A stretch of DNA of 64,000 nt, taken from contig JAHXIO010000006.1 in the NCBI GenBank assembly GCA_025655595.1, positions 1-64,000 on the forward strand. Reading direction: 5' to 3'. Below the pieces are notes generated by a model. The model saw only the letters and a list, made by a program, of their open reading frames with translations, made no database searches and was not told the origin of the DNA. Positions 9,167 to 16,098 of the stretch are shown here, piece after piece (within the stretch, counting starts at the first letter, position 1; each line of letters begins with the position of its first letter). Both the position numbers and the translations under genes were made by a program. This stretch comes from Candidatus Thiodiazotropha sp. (ex Monitilora ramsayi). Lineage in GTDB: Bacteria > Pseudomonadota > Gammaproteobacteria > Chromatiales > Chromatiaceae.

Positions 9167-11512
9167 ATGGCTGATCAATCAAACAAAGGCTATGTCGATC
9201 GGGTAGCTCCCGACACTTCGACCTTTCAACAGACACGAAACGCCCAATCCTTTGAATGGGAATTTCCATCCTTTTTCGTTGTTTTGTTTTTTCTGCTCTA
9301 TATCCTGCACATTCCTCCGTCTGGCGCGGCGAGCGCCGATTTATGGCAGCTTGTCCAACTACAGCAAAAGGAGGGCATCAATCAAACCAAAACCGGTCTG
9401 GTATTCCGGGTCGACAGGTTTCAGCTGGCACATCGTCTGAGTCGAGCCGGCTTTGAGGGTAGCTCCGCAAGCGGCGATATCGAATTGCCGATGCCTGGTG
9501 GAGAGATCCAGAAATTTCAGTTACTGGAATCTCCAATCATGGCACCCGCGCTGGCTGCGCGATATCCGGACATTAAGACATACAAGGTGTACGGCATAGA
9601 CAATCCGTCGGCCAGCGGTCGACTGAGTATTTCACCCAAAGGGTTTGCGGGTATGGTCAGCAGCCCCGACGGCACCTTTTATATCGATCATGAAGACAAC
9701 GACCAGTACCGGGTTGTCCGCAGATCGCAGGATCCCTCCAACGAGCCGTTCACCTGTGAGGTGAAACAGCACCGTCACGACTCCTTGCTCGAAAAAAACC
9801 TGGAACCGACACTGGCGATGCGCAGCGCGGGAAATTTACGCGTATACCGTATGGCGGTAGCAGCCACAGAAGAGTTTGTGGACGCAGCCGGCGGTACGAA
9901 GGCAGATGCCATGAGCGCGGTCACCAACAATATCAACCGCATCAATCAGGTCTACGAACGTGATCTGGGGGTCAGGCTGGAACTGGTGGCCAATACCGAT
10001 GCGCTTTTGTATACCGGTAGTGACCCTTATAGCAACGGTAGCGTTAACGCCATGTTGAGTGAGAACCAAACCAATATCGATAACGTGATCGGCTCATCCA
10101 ACTACGATATCGGCCATGTCTTTGGTATGGGCGGCGGTGGCGTTGCCTATCTCGGTGTGGTCTGTGAAAACAACTATAAGGCTCGCGGTGTCAGTACCGG
10201 CTACCGTCCAACCGGCGATGGGTTTGCCATTGATCTTGCTGCGCATGAGTTGGGGCATCAGTTCAATGCCGGTCACTCGTTCAATGGATCGACTTACAGT
10301 TGTGGAGGAAATCGAAGCAGCTCTCAGGCATGGGAACCAGGCAGTGGTTCCACTATCATGTCCTACGCCGGCATCTGTGGTGCGGAAAACGTGCAGGACT
10401 CATCAGATGCCATGTTTCATGCCGGTTCCATCGTCCGCATCAATTCGCACACATCCGGCAGTGCTTCAAATTGCGGTACGCTGGTATCGATCAACAATCC
10501 CAGTGAACCGGTGGCGAATGCGGGCAGCGATTACACGATCCCGGCTTCGACTCCCTTTCGTCTCGCAGGCAGCGGAACGGACGGGGATGACGATACGCTC
10601 AGCTACAGCTGGGATCAGATGGACACCGGTAGTGAAACCAACAGCAGTACCTATGGTAGCGATCTTGGCAATAATCCCCTGATGCGCAGCTATCTGCCGC
10701 GGGCCTCTGGGGTACGCTATTTCCCGACACTTCAGGACATCCTGAACAACACCAGCAGTAAGGCAGAAGCATTACCCACGACCAATCGCACGATTAACAT
10801 GCGGCTCACCGTACGTGACGGCAAGAGCGGGATGAGTAGCGATGATGCGGTCATCACGGTAAATGCTGATGCGGGGCCATTCAGAGTGATTTCTCACACT
10901 TCCTCATCTTCAATCAGCGGAGGCAGTGTCGAAACCGTTAACTGGGACGTTGCGAACACTCAAGCCGCCCCTATCAACTGTACGCAAGTCGATATCGACC
11001 TGGTCATGCTGGATGAGAGAAAAGATAACTATTGCGTGCAGACTCTCGCAAGTCAGACAGCAAACAGCGGTACCGCTCAAGTGACCTTGCCCGATCTCTC
11101 TATTCCCCATGCGCGTTTCCGTGTCTCCTGTAGCAATAATGTCTTCTATGCCCTTTCATCTGCAGACCTCACCGTCACCGGACAGACTGCAGGCAGTGTG
11201 GATTGCGCAACTGTAGCGCAGGGTGGTGATAATGAGACCAACCCTGTTGAGCCGCCTGATCCCGTAGATCCGCCCGATCCTGTTGATCCGCCTGATCCCG
11301 TAGATCCGCCCGACCCTGTTGATCCGCCTGATCCCATAGATCCACCTGACCCAGTTGATCCCGTCGCACCGGAACCTGGAACTGATACCAATACCTCTAC
11401 TGACTCAGGCGGTGGCGGTGCATTCGATATTCTATGGCTTTTGAGCTTGTTGGTGACTGCTGTTGTCAAAGGGAGCTTTACCGGTAGGTCCCGAGGTGTT
11501 GGAGTCAGATAA
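9167..11512 (+). CDS. Secreted zinc metalloprotease (M12/reprolysin-like) with GlyGly-CTERM-type tail
   Basis: A 781-residue exported protease. The N-terminus has a ~36-residue hydrophilic lead, then a hydrophobic signal (FFVVLFFLLYILHI) ending in SGAASA. A propeptide-like region precedes the catalytic domain with AAHELGHQFNAGHSF (HExxHxxxxxH zinc site; the usual Gly after HExxHxx is Asn) and the Met-turn TIMSYAGICG. A PKD/cadherin-like beta domain follows (PVANAGSDYTI), then a Pro-Asp linker of PPDPVD repeats. The C-terminus is SGGGGAF, a hydrophobic helix and a basic end (GRSRGVGVR), the layout of GlyGly-CTERM sorting signals processed by rhombosortase. The ATG at 9167 follows AGGA at 9154; a GTG at 9077 would add 30 residues. 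Confidence 0.85.
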   Translation: MADQSNKGYVDRVAPDTSTFQQTRNAQSFEWEFPSFFVVLFFLLYILHIPPSGAASADLWQLVQLQQKEGINQTKTGLVFRVDRFQLAHRLSRAGFEGSSASGDIELPMPGGEIQKFQLLESPIMAPALAARYPDIKTYKVYGIDNPSASGRLSISPKGFAGMVSSPDGTFYIDHEDNDQYRVVRRSQDPSNEPFTCEVKQHRHDSLLEKNLEPTLAMRSAGNLRVYRMAVAATEEFVDAAGGTKADAMSAVTNNINRINQVYERDLGVRLELVANTDALLYTGSDPYSNGSVNAMLSENQTNIDNVIGSSNYDIGHVFGMGGGGVAYLGVVCENNYKARGVSTGYRPTGDGFAIDLAAHELGHQFNAGHSFNGSTYSCGGNRSSSQAWEPGSGSTIMSYAGICGAENVQDSSDAMFHAGSIVRINSHTSGSASNCGTLVSINNPSEPVANAGSDYTIPASTPFRLAGSGTDGDDDTLSYSWDQMDTGSETNSSTYGSDLGNNPLMRSYLPRASGVRYFPTLQDILNNTSSKAEALPTTNRTINMRLTVRDGKSGMSSDDAVITVNADAGPFRVISHTSSSSISGGSVETVNWDVANTQAAPINCTQVDIDLVMLDERKDNYCVQTLASQTANSGTAQVTLPDLSIPHARFRVSCSNNVFYALSSADLTVTGQTAGSVDCATVAQGGDNETNPVEPPDPVDPPDPVDPPDPVDPPDPVDPPDPIDPPDPVDPVAPEPGTDTNTSTDSGGGGAFDILWLLSLLVTAVVKGSFTGRSRGVGVR
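11256..11363 (+). repeat. 18-bp tandem repeat coding for PPDPVD linker
   Basis: About six copies of an 18-bp unit (core CCTGATCCCGTAGATCCG) alternate between two codon variants, giving a 36-bp higher period. They encode the Pro-Asp linker between the beta domain and the C-terminal sorting helix of the metalloprotease. Copy number probably varies between strains by slippage. Confidence 0.85.
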
Positions 11513-11552
11513 GTAGTGGTTATCAGAAGGGCAATATTGATGTGAATAACGG

Positions 11553-11598
11553 ATCAGAGAGCTATTGACTACTGTATTGGAGTCAATAGCTCTCTGAT
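11553..11598 (+). terminator. Long hairpin after the metalloprotease
   Basis: A perfect 18-bp stem (ATCAGAGAGCTATTGACT and its complement) with a 10-base loop, 41 bp after the stop codon, followed by TCTGTTTTC. The weak T tract makes it a less typical intrinsic terminator. It may act partly as an mRNA 3' stabiliser. Confidence 0.6.
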
Positions 11599-11654
11599 TC
11601 TGTTTTCATCCAATCCATTATTGAGGGAGACTCTGAATAATTCCATAGTTGTTA

Positions 11655-11713
11655 TCCCGGCTTAGGCCGGGATTCAGGAATGTCAGGCAGTTAGGTTCCG
11701 GCACCCGCCGGAA
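11655..11713. repeat. Two adjacent palindromes of dispersed-repeat type
   Basis: TCCCGGCTTAGGCCGGGA (7-bp stem, 4-base loop) and TTCCGGCACCCGCCGGAA (7-bp stem, 4-base loop) lie 23 bp apart in the spacer between the metalloprotease and the SDR gene. Sequences of this kind (CCGGcttaGGCCGG, TTCCGGC..GCCGGAA) are common intergenic repeats in proteobacteria. The rest of the 11513-11903 spacer shows no gene. Confidence 0.55.
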
Positions 11714-11903
11714 TGAGGGATTAACCGGATTTTCTAAGGTATGCAAATGTCACTGTGACGCATTGCAGTGGATTTGTTGTCTCTTATACATGGGAAGTCA
11801 GGCATATCCGACGATCAAAAAATCGGCTTCAATAGGCTTGCAGTGTCTCACCTTCTGTACTTCAGTATATGAATAACAGTTACCACTCTCTATCGGGTGA
11901 TAC

Positions 11904-12701
11904 ATGAAACCAATTGATAACGCGACTGTATTGGTGACGGGAGGATCAAAGGGTATCGGATTGGCCATTGCGGAAGAGTTCGCTGCGCATGGTCATGATC
12001 TGATCCTGGTGGCTCGAGGTCAGGAAGAGCTGGAAAGGTCAGCCCAAACGATCAGGGATAGCGCGCAGGTGAATGTGCTGACCTTTGCTGTGGATCTCAG
12101 TGAAACCCATGCGCCTGAGCGTCTATTCGAGCAGGTGAAAGAGGCCGGCGTCTCAGTCGATGTCTTGGTCAACAACGCAGGCGTGGGGATGACAGGGGAT
12201 TTTGCAAAGGGCGACTACGTAAAAATGACCCGGATGCTACAGCTCAATATATTGACGCTGAGTCAGCTGACTCATCTCTTCATGCAGCCCATGCTGGAGC
12301 GGAATCACGGCCGTATCCTGAATGTGGGCTCTCTCGTTGCCTATTTTGCCGGTACCCCAAACTGGGCGGCTTACGGTGCCAGCAAACACTATGTGCTTTC
12401 ATTCAGTAAGGGGCTGGCAAGAGAGGTCAAAGGCTCGGGCGTTGCAGTCACTGTTGTATCTCCTGGGACAACGGCGACAGATTTCGTAAAAACTGCAGAC
12501 GCTGCCGATATGCGTGCCTATCAATCACTTGACGGCCCATCAGTCAACGAGATTGCCAAAGTGGCCTACAAAGCCTGTCAAAAGGGCGAGGTGTCTGCGA
12601 TCCCTGGAGTGTCGAATAAAATACTCGCCTATTTGGGCGAGCTTCATCCCCGGGCGATTGCTTTTGAGGTGTTTGCGTATCTCTCTCAGAAGAAAGACTG
12701 A
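11904..12701 (+). CDS. Short-chain dehydrogenase/reductase
   Basis: A 265-residue classical SDR oxidoreductase using NAD(P)H. The Rossmann motif TGGSKGIG is at about residues 11-18, the NNAG stabilising motif near residue 90, the catalytic Ser in LNVGSLVAYF near 147 and the YGASK catalytic Tyr/Lys near 160. The Lys of TGGSKG and the following VAR suggest NADP preference. The C-terminal part (LGELHPRAIAFEVFAYL) is of the type seen in membrane-associated lipid-modifying SDRs. The substrate cannot be told. It is monocistronic, and the cassette array begins 34 bp after its stop. Confidence 0.9.
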   Translation: MKPIDNATVLVTGGSKGIGLAIAEEFAAHGHDLILVARGQEELERSAQTIRDSAQVNVLTFAVDLSETHAPERLFEQVKEAGVSVDVLVNNAGVGMTGDFAKGDYVKMTRMLQLNILTLSQLTHLFMQPMLERNHGRILNVGSLVAYFAGTPNWAAYGASKHYVLSFSKGLAREVKGSGVAVTVVSPGTTATDFVKTADAADMRAYQSLDGPSVNEIAKVAYKACQKGEVSAIPGVSNKILAYLGELHPRAIAFEVFAYLSQKKD

Positions 12702-12735
12702 AAGGATAAGTAGGGACATGCCTCTCCTGATAAAC

Positions 12736-12798
12736 GATTAACGACCCGACTCAGGGGTGCGAGCGACAGCGAGCGTCCACTGTAGCCGCTGGTTATGT
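12736..12798 (-). other. attC-like site 1 (array end)
   Basis: Minus-strand reading: ACATAAC core, arm CGGCTACAG, central region, arm CTGAGTCGG and end core GTTAATC. The two arms pair with an unpaired extra A, the hallmark of integron attC sites. It follows the 58-residue gene at 12921-13097 and marks the left border of the array. Confidence 0.7.
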
Positions 12799-12920
12799 AT
12801 CAATTGCTCTTAGCAGGGATTTAGTTAATAGAAGAACAAAAAGTATTTCATACGGGTAACCATTAAAATGTTTAATATACGCTCAGTGACTCACTCACTT
12901 GATAACACGTAAATTGTTTC

Positions 12921-13097
12921 TTATTTATTTTGTGTATCTTCATTTTTTCTCGATTTAGTGCTAGTGCCTATCAAGGTTGACCAAGCTAACATTTCAAATA
13001 CAAATCCTAATACCATTAGGCCAATCGCAGGCTCATTGTACCCAAGCAAATAAAATACAATCGCGGCCAGAAAAAATATTACTACTGCGATGTGCAT
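12921..13097 (-). CDS. Small membrane protein, 58 residues
   Basis: ATG at 13097 to TAA at 12921 on the minus strand. The product begins MHIAVVIFFLAAIVFYLLGY, continues with a second hydrophobic segment (AIGLMVLGFVFEMLAW) and ends in a hydrophilic tail (STKSRKNEDTQNK): two transmembrane helices with the tail probably cytoplasmic. It starts 25 bp inside the end core of the preceding attC-like site and is followed by attC-like site 1, so it is the single gene of its own cassette. The family is not recognised. Hydropathy and the cassette position are the reasons for calling such a short frame real. Confidence 0.6.
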   Translation of the reverse strand: MHIAVVIFFLAAIVFYLLGYNEPAIGLMVLGFVFEMLAWSTLIGTSTKSRKNEDTQNK

Positions 13098-13434
13098 TTT
13101 ATGTGAACCCTATTATCTGAAACATAACGTTTAGGGTAAGGGGCTGAGCGATTATCGAGGTCTCTGTGACCGAAGGGGTCAAGCTTGACCCACTTGTATG
13201 TTGTATTTCCCTCAATAAAGCGATTAGTGTGGGCCCATAACCTGTGGCACCAGGTTATCCATGCTGCAGCCCGATTGACCAAAGGCTCCAGCAGTGCTGA
13301 GACCGTTAACAAGCGTGTGGCGCAGCATGGATCCATTATTTATCTCGAATAGTCGAATGGGCCCACAAGCCCGAACCGAGGGTGACATCTTTGAAAGCTT
13401 TCTCAATTTCCCTAATGACGTCCACTTTATTCAT
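13082..13434 (-). pseudogene. Cassette gene split by a 128-bp insertion
   Basis: ATG at 13434 reads MNKVDVIREIEKAFKDVTLG, then SGLWAH, and stops early at TAA 13336. The octamer TGGGCCCA at 13358-13365 recurs at 13230-13237. Removing one copy with the intervening DNA (128 bp) joins LWAH to TNRFIEGNTTYKWVKLDPFG in frame and gives a continuous 74-residue product ending at 13082. The gene was therefore interrupted by a short insertion or duplication with an 8-bp repeat at its ends. The inserted part contains inverted repeats (ATAACCTG/CAGGTTAT and ATCCATGCTGC) but no gene. The N-terminus vaguely recalls small DUF6714-type proteins; this is not secure. Confidence 0.55.
13122..13206 (-). other. attC-like site 2
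   Basis: Minus-strand cores ATACAAC and GTTATGT, with imperfect arms around CAAGTGGGTCAAG and TACCCTAAAC. It contains the 16-bp palindrome GGGTCAAGCTTGACCC at 13176-13191. It is less regular than its neighbours, but its position after the split cassette gene and before the 58-residue gene is as expected. Confidence 0.45.
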
Positions 13435-13439
13435 TTCTA

Positions 13440-13506
13440 ATCTAATGCCAAGTTAACCGGTGCGCGTCCGAGAGAGGTACGAGCGTTGTTGAACTTTATG
13501 TTAGGC
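13440..13506 (-). other. attC-like site 3
   Basis: Minus strand: core GCCTAAC directly at the stop of the 166-residue gene, arms AAGTTCAAC and GTTAACTT that pair with one unpaired C, end core ATTAGAT (one base off GTTAGAT). The start codon of the next cassette gene follows 6 bp later. A textbook spacing for a cassette junction. Confidence 0.75.
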
Positions 13507-13507
13507 A

Positions 13508-14008
13508 TTAGCCGTACTCGCCGACGTAAGGATGATGTGCTCCGATGTAAAAAGGAACCCTATGAAAACTCACCTTCCCTTCTGATACAGTAACGATCAT
13601 TTGCAAAAATGATTTATACAGATCACGTATTCCGGTTTCCTCGGAAATAATGCCCCTATCATCGAAAGGTGGCTTGTCTGGATCATAGTATATGACCATG
13701 TATGATTTGTTTTGCCATTGTTTCTCAATAGAAAAAGGGCCCCGTATAAGTATTTTCAGCTCGGGGATTTTCATTATTCTTTCAAAGTCCGTTTCCTCTT
13801 CTCCCCCAAAAACAATATCGATAACTTCCGTCGAGTTGGAGCAAAGCATTGGAACACAAGGAATATCAATAAAACTGGATTTATCAGAGTTAGCGATTAT
13901 CAACCTAACTTTTTCCGAGAAGTCTCGCACAGCTTCATCGACGCCACCTGCATGGCTTATAGATGAAGAAAACAAGCAGATAAATATTATCTGGACTATC
14001 TTATTCAT
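13508..14008 (-). CDS. Cassette-encoded exported protein, unknown
   Basis: A 166-residue protein with a clear signal peptide (MNKIVQIIFICLFSSSISHA, cleavage after SHA). The mature part has two closely spaced Cys (IPCVPMLCSN, likely a disulfide), an acidic segment GGEEETDFERI and a C-terminal beta-rich stretch. No family is recognised. Its ATG is 3 bp from the GTTAGGC core of attC-like site 4 and its stop abuts site 3, so it fills one cassette exactly. Base composition is A+T-richer than the flanking chromosomal genes, as expected of a mobile cassette. Confidence 0.75.
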   Translation of the reverse strand: MNKIVQIIFICLFSSSISHAGGVDEAVRDFSEKVRLIIANSDKSSFIDIPCVPMLCSNSTEVIDIVFGGEEETDFERIMKIPELKILIRGPFSIEKQWQNKSYMVIYYDPDKPPFDDRGIISEETGIRDLYKSFLQMIVTVSEGKVSFHRVPFYIGAHHPYVGEYG

Positions 14009-14010
14009 TT

Positions 14011-14095
14011 GCCTAACGCCTACATAAGGGGCGCTGGAGCGCTAGCGACAGCGTCCCAACAAACGACAGTGAGTAACTTAATGTAATTGTTATGT
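14011..14095 (-). other. attC-like site 4
   Basis: Cores ACATAAC and GTTAGGC (minus strand) enclose arms TTACATTAA and TTATGTA that pair with one unpaired T. The centre holds further GCGC-rich symmetry. It lies between the zinc-ribbon membrane protein gene and the exported-protein gene. The best-formed attC of the array. Confidence 0.8.
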
Positions 14096-14103
14096 TTCAT
14101 GAT

Positions 14104-14391
14104 TTAGTATATGAGATTTAGTACAAAAATAACGATCATAAGTACAACGACAGCAAGATACATAAGGTTACCCAGCCCTACACGATAACCCTTTCTTTGC
14201 TTTAAAAGTATTTCAAGCATTTTATCAGATACTCCTGTACATCTAGGACATTCAACTTCATTTTTGTCATATAGCAGGCCGCACCTTACACAAAGATGTT
14301 GGTTATTTCTTTTTCTGATATTTTCATCAAGTATTTTTGCAAAATACCACATTATTTGATGCCCGCATCCTTGTGGAGTGATCCTCCACAT
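14104..14391 (-). CDS. Cassette-encoded zinc-ribbon membrane protein
   Basis: A 95-residue protein. A zinc ribbon CVRCG...CPRC lies in the middle, and one transmembrane helix (LMYLAVVVLMIVIFVLNLIY) forms the C-terminus, so the ribbon probably faces the cytoplasm. The ATG at 14391 was chosen because it lies 13 bp from the GTTATGT core of attC-like site 5; a TTG at 14421 would lie inside the attC and is unlikely. The ATG at 14352 is also possible. No known family function; ribbon-plus-helix proteins occur widely as uncharacterised small proteins. Confidence 0.65.
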   Translation of the reverse strand: MWRITPQGCGHQIMWYFAKILDENIRKRNNQHLCVRCGLLYDKNEVECPRCTGVSDKMLEILLKQRKGYRVGLGNLMYLAVVVLMIVIFVLNLIY

Positions 14392-14403
14392 TAGTGCTTC
14401 TAA

Positions 14404-14476
14404 ACATAACGCTGCATACAACGGAGCAGGCGCGTTAGCGACTGCATCCGCTGGAAGACCTGTTTATACGTTCACT
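14404..14476 (-). other. attC-like site 5
   Basis: End core GTTATGT (minus strand) with an outer core AGTGAAC. The arms TATAAACAGG and CCGTTGTATG pair imperfectly. The centre (GCGCGTTAGCG) resembles that of sites 1 and 4. The position between two cassette genes supports it, but it is degenerate. Confidence 0.5.
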
Positions 14477-14479
14477 CAC

Positions 14480-14899
14480 TTAACCACCACCGATTAAAAA
14501 TGTAATAATTGCCCAAAACAATCCTTCCCCGACCAAATATGAGCCTACTCCAGTTTCTTTCGATTCATTTTCTAATAGAGGGAGAAGTTCTTTTAACTCA
14601 CCTTCATCAAAGAATATTCCGATACACTCTGAGCAAAGGTCTAGCTCAACACCTTGAACGATAATTTGAAGAAGTTGCTGATTTCTACATTCTGGACAAT
14701 GCTTGCTTTTATTTTTTGCCTTTAGTGATTGAAATGATCTTTTAATGTCAGTTTGTAAAAAAGAGTTTTGCTCATTCTCAAGGATAATTTTTAATGAACC
14801 ACCATTAATCCACGTACCATTACAGTAAAAGCATGTATGTGTAACTATTCCTTTACTATTGGTTTCTTCCATTTTTTCTATGCAACGAGGACAGTCCAT
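14480..14899 (-). CDS. Cassette-encoded TFIIB-type zinc-ribbon protein
   Basis: A 139-residue protein with two zinc ribbons. The first is MDCPRC...HTCFYCNGTWINGG and the second KHCPECRNQQ...LDLCSECIGIFFDEGEL. The pattern C-x2-C, about 20 residues, C-x2-C-x-G-x-(W/F)-x-(D/N)-x-GEL is that of the zf-TFIIB family of small bacterial proteins, whose role is unknown. A C-terminal hydrophobic helix (GLFWAIITFLIGGG) may anchor it in the membrane. It starts 11 bp from the core of attC-like site 6 and ends just before site 5, so it is one complete cassette. Confidence 0.75.
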   Translation of the reverse strand: MDCPRCIEKMEETNSKGIVTHTCFYCNGTWINGGSLKIILENEQNSFLQTDIKRSFQSLKAKNKSKHCPECRNQQLLQIIVQGVELDLCSECIGIFFDEGELKELLPLLENESKETGVGSYLVGEGLFWAIITFLIGGG

Positions 14900-14909
14900 A
14901 TCTATTTAC

Positions 14910-14982
14910 GTATAACGCTTAGCAGCAGAGGGCGCGAAGCGAGGAACGAGCGGAGCGTTCCTGCTGACTGCATTTGTTAACT
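14910..14982 (-). other. attC-like site 6
   Basis: Cores AGTTAAC (overlapping the stop of the 134-residue gene) and GTTATAC on the minus strand. Arms CAGTCAGCAG and CTGCTGCTAAG pair with a bulge. The central part has a GGAACGCTCCG/CGGAGCGTTCC-type symmetry. Confidence 0.7.
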
Positions 14983-15381
14983 GCTGCATGACATACCCTT
15001 GTTTGTAAGATTGTATGTGGCTTGAAATTTAAAACATTCTCCGCTTGCATTCGCTTTTAAGGCTTTAAGCAGCCTGGGTAATGCCTTTAGTACAAGTAAT
15101 TCATTTACAGTATGCTTATGGTCGCATGGCACTGCATTTACCTTGATACTCCACTCTTCAAAAACCTGACTGTAATCTACAACTAGAACTTTTATGTCGC
15201 CACCAGCTTTGACTTTTTTGTTGTACTTCGAAGCCCAATATTCGTCCTGTGCACTAAATGCTATTGAAAGCTCTCCGTATTGTGGAGCCTCAACAAGATG
15301 CTGAGATAAAGCTTCCGCTCCAATTGGAAATGACTTTCCTTTTGGCAGTTTCTCTTTATACGTAGTGCTGATCAATTCCAT
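14977..15381 (-). CDS. Cassette-encoded hypothetical protein
   Basis: A 134-residue soluble protein with no signal peptide or membrane helix. It has a mixed alpha/beta profile with an amphipathic helix near the C-terminus (LLVLKALPRLLKALKANASG) and a short tail (GMSCSS). I do not recognise the family. The ATG at 15381 lies 5 bp from the GTTAACT core of attC-like site 7, and the stop codon is part of the core of site 6, so the gene fills its cassette. It is the first gene of the array in the direction of transcription. Confidence 0.65.
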   Translation of the reverse strand: MELISTTYKEKLPKGKSFPIGAEALSQHLVEAPQYGELSIAFSAQDEYWASKYNKKVKAGGDIKVLVVDYSQVFEEWSIKVNAVPCDHKHTVNELLVLKALPRLLKALKANASGECFKFQATYNLTNKGMSCSS

Positions 15382-15385
15382 ATGC

Positions 15386-15429
15386 AGTTAACAGGTGATT
15401 ATATTGCTGGCACAAATAATGTGTTATGC
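15386..15429 (-). other. attC-like site 7 (short)
   Basis: A compact 44-bp site: cores GCATAAC and GTTAACT with arms TTATTTG and CAATATAA that pair around one unpaired base. Because an attC lies at the 3' end of each cassette, another cassette must have stood at higher coordinates. No integrase gene or attI is visible there. Confidence 0.6.
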
Positions 15430-15645
15430 CGCAGGTACAAATATTGACTTGTGCCGCCAAAAGTTCTAAGTATGTTCACGACTAAGGTATGACCTGAGAT
15501 GAATGCTTTATTCATATGAAGTTCTGCATGCTTATGATTTGCCATGAAAATTCTTTTATCTAAAAAAGATGCCAGATTGAATAGCTGTTGTCTGTAGGCT
15601 TTTTCCTACATGAGTCACCTTTGTCACTCTATTTCCCATTAAACG

Positions 15646-16098
15646 ATGATGATGTTGGGAATGACTCTCATCGAGGTGGCCTTAGTTGAGTCAGAGGTTA
15701 TTTGTCATGAGCTTTCTTGATTTCACTTCACTGTTTTTCTGTCGATGGCGATTATAATTGACTCAATGGAAACTTACCGGGCGTCTCGGTCGATTGATTT
15801 TTGGTCAGTAGAAACTCTCACTGACTCGATGTTGACTCTTTTTGTGTCAACACCGGGTTATTTCAACTCGATGACGACTCATTTTTGCTCATCAACGGAC
15901 CGTTCCAAGTCACCCTCGACTCTTTTTTAGTCAGCGTCGAGCCGTTTCGGGTTATTGCTGACGCTGAATTTAGTCATCGATGAGTCATTCCAGGTTAACG
16001 CTGACTCTTTTTCAATCAATACCGGGCTGTTTCAAGCAAATGCCGAGTTAATTAGACTCATCGGCGACTTCTTGTTAATCAACAATGAGCTTATTTGA
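15646..16098 (+). pseudogene. Remnant of a heptad-repeat protein gene
   Basis: No single frame is open through this stretch, but the pieces are repetitive. Reading from 15831 gives VDSFCVNTGLFQLDDDSFLL..., a repeat of seven residues of the form x-D/x-S/x-F-x-V-N. After a one-base shift inside the fourth DNA unit it resumes as DESFQVNADSFSINTGLFQ and stops at TGA 16098. Upstream parts (MTLIEVALVESEV from 15661) continue the seven-residue rhythm with stops and shifts. I read this as a decayed gene for a repeat protein. The alternative, a non-coding satellite-like repeat, cannot be excluded. A short open frame at 15745-15930 is out of phase with the best repeat frame. Confidence 0.45.
15834..16086 (+). 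repeat. Six diverged 42-bp tandem repeats
   Basis: Units begin at 15834, 15876, 15918, 15960, 16003 and 16045. Five are 42 bp and the fourth is 43 bp. Each opens with a GACTCTTTTT-like sequence, and most show a CGGGCCGTTTC-like sequence about 20 bp later (a 21-bp half period). More degenerate units continue to the left down to about 15760. The period is a multiple of three, in line with a coding origin. Confidence 0.7.

Noticed and set aside
11146-11469. Gly-Ser repeat protein on the minus strand
   Set aside because: It is only the complement of the PPDPVD-coding tandem repeat of the metalloprotease.
11655-11713. tRNA-like stem-loops after the metalloprotease
   Set aside because: Only two short hairpins; no T-arm GTTCGA-type consensus or acceptor stem. 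No tRNA was recognised anywhere in the window.
13238-13357. An eighth attC site inside the split cassette gene
   Set aside because: The inverted arms ATCCATGCTGC are there, but they lack the AAC/GTT outer cores, and the 8-bp flanking repeat fits an insertion better.
15834-16086. CRISPR array, considered because of regular ~42-bp spacing
   Set aside because: The whole unit repeats with drift; there is no alternation of identical repeats and unique spacers, and no cas gene nearby.
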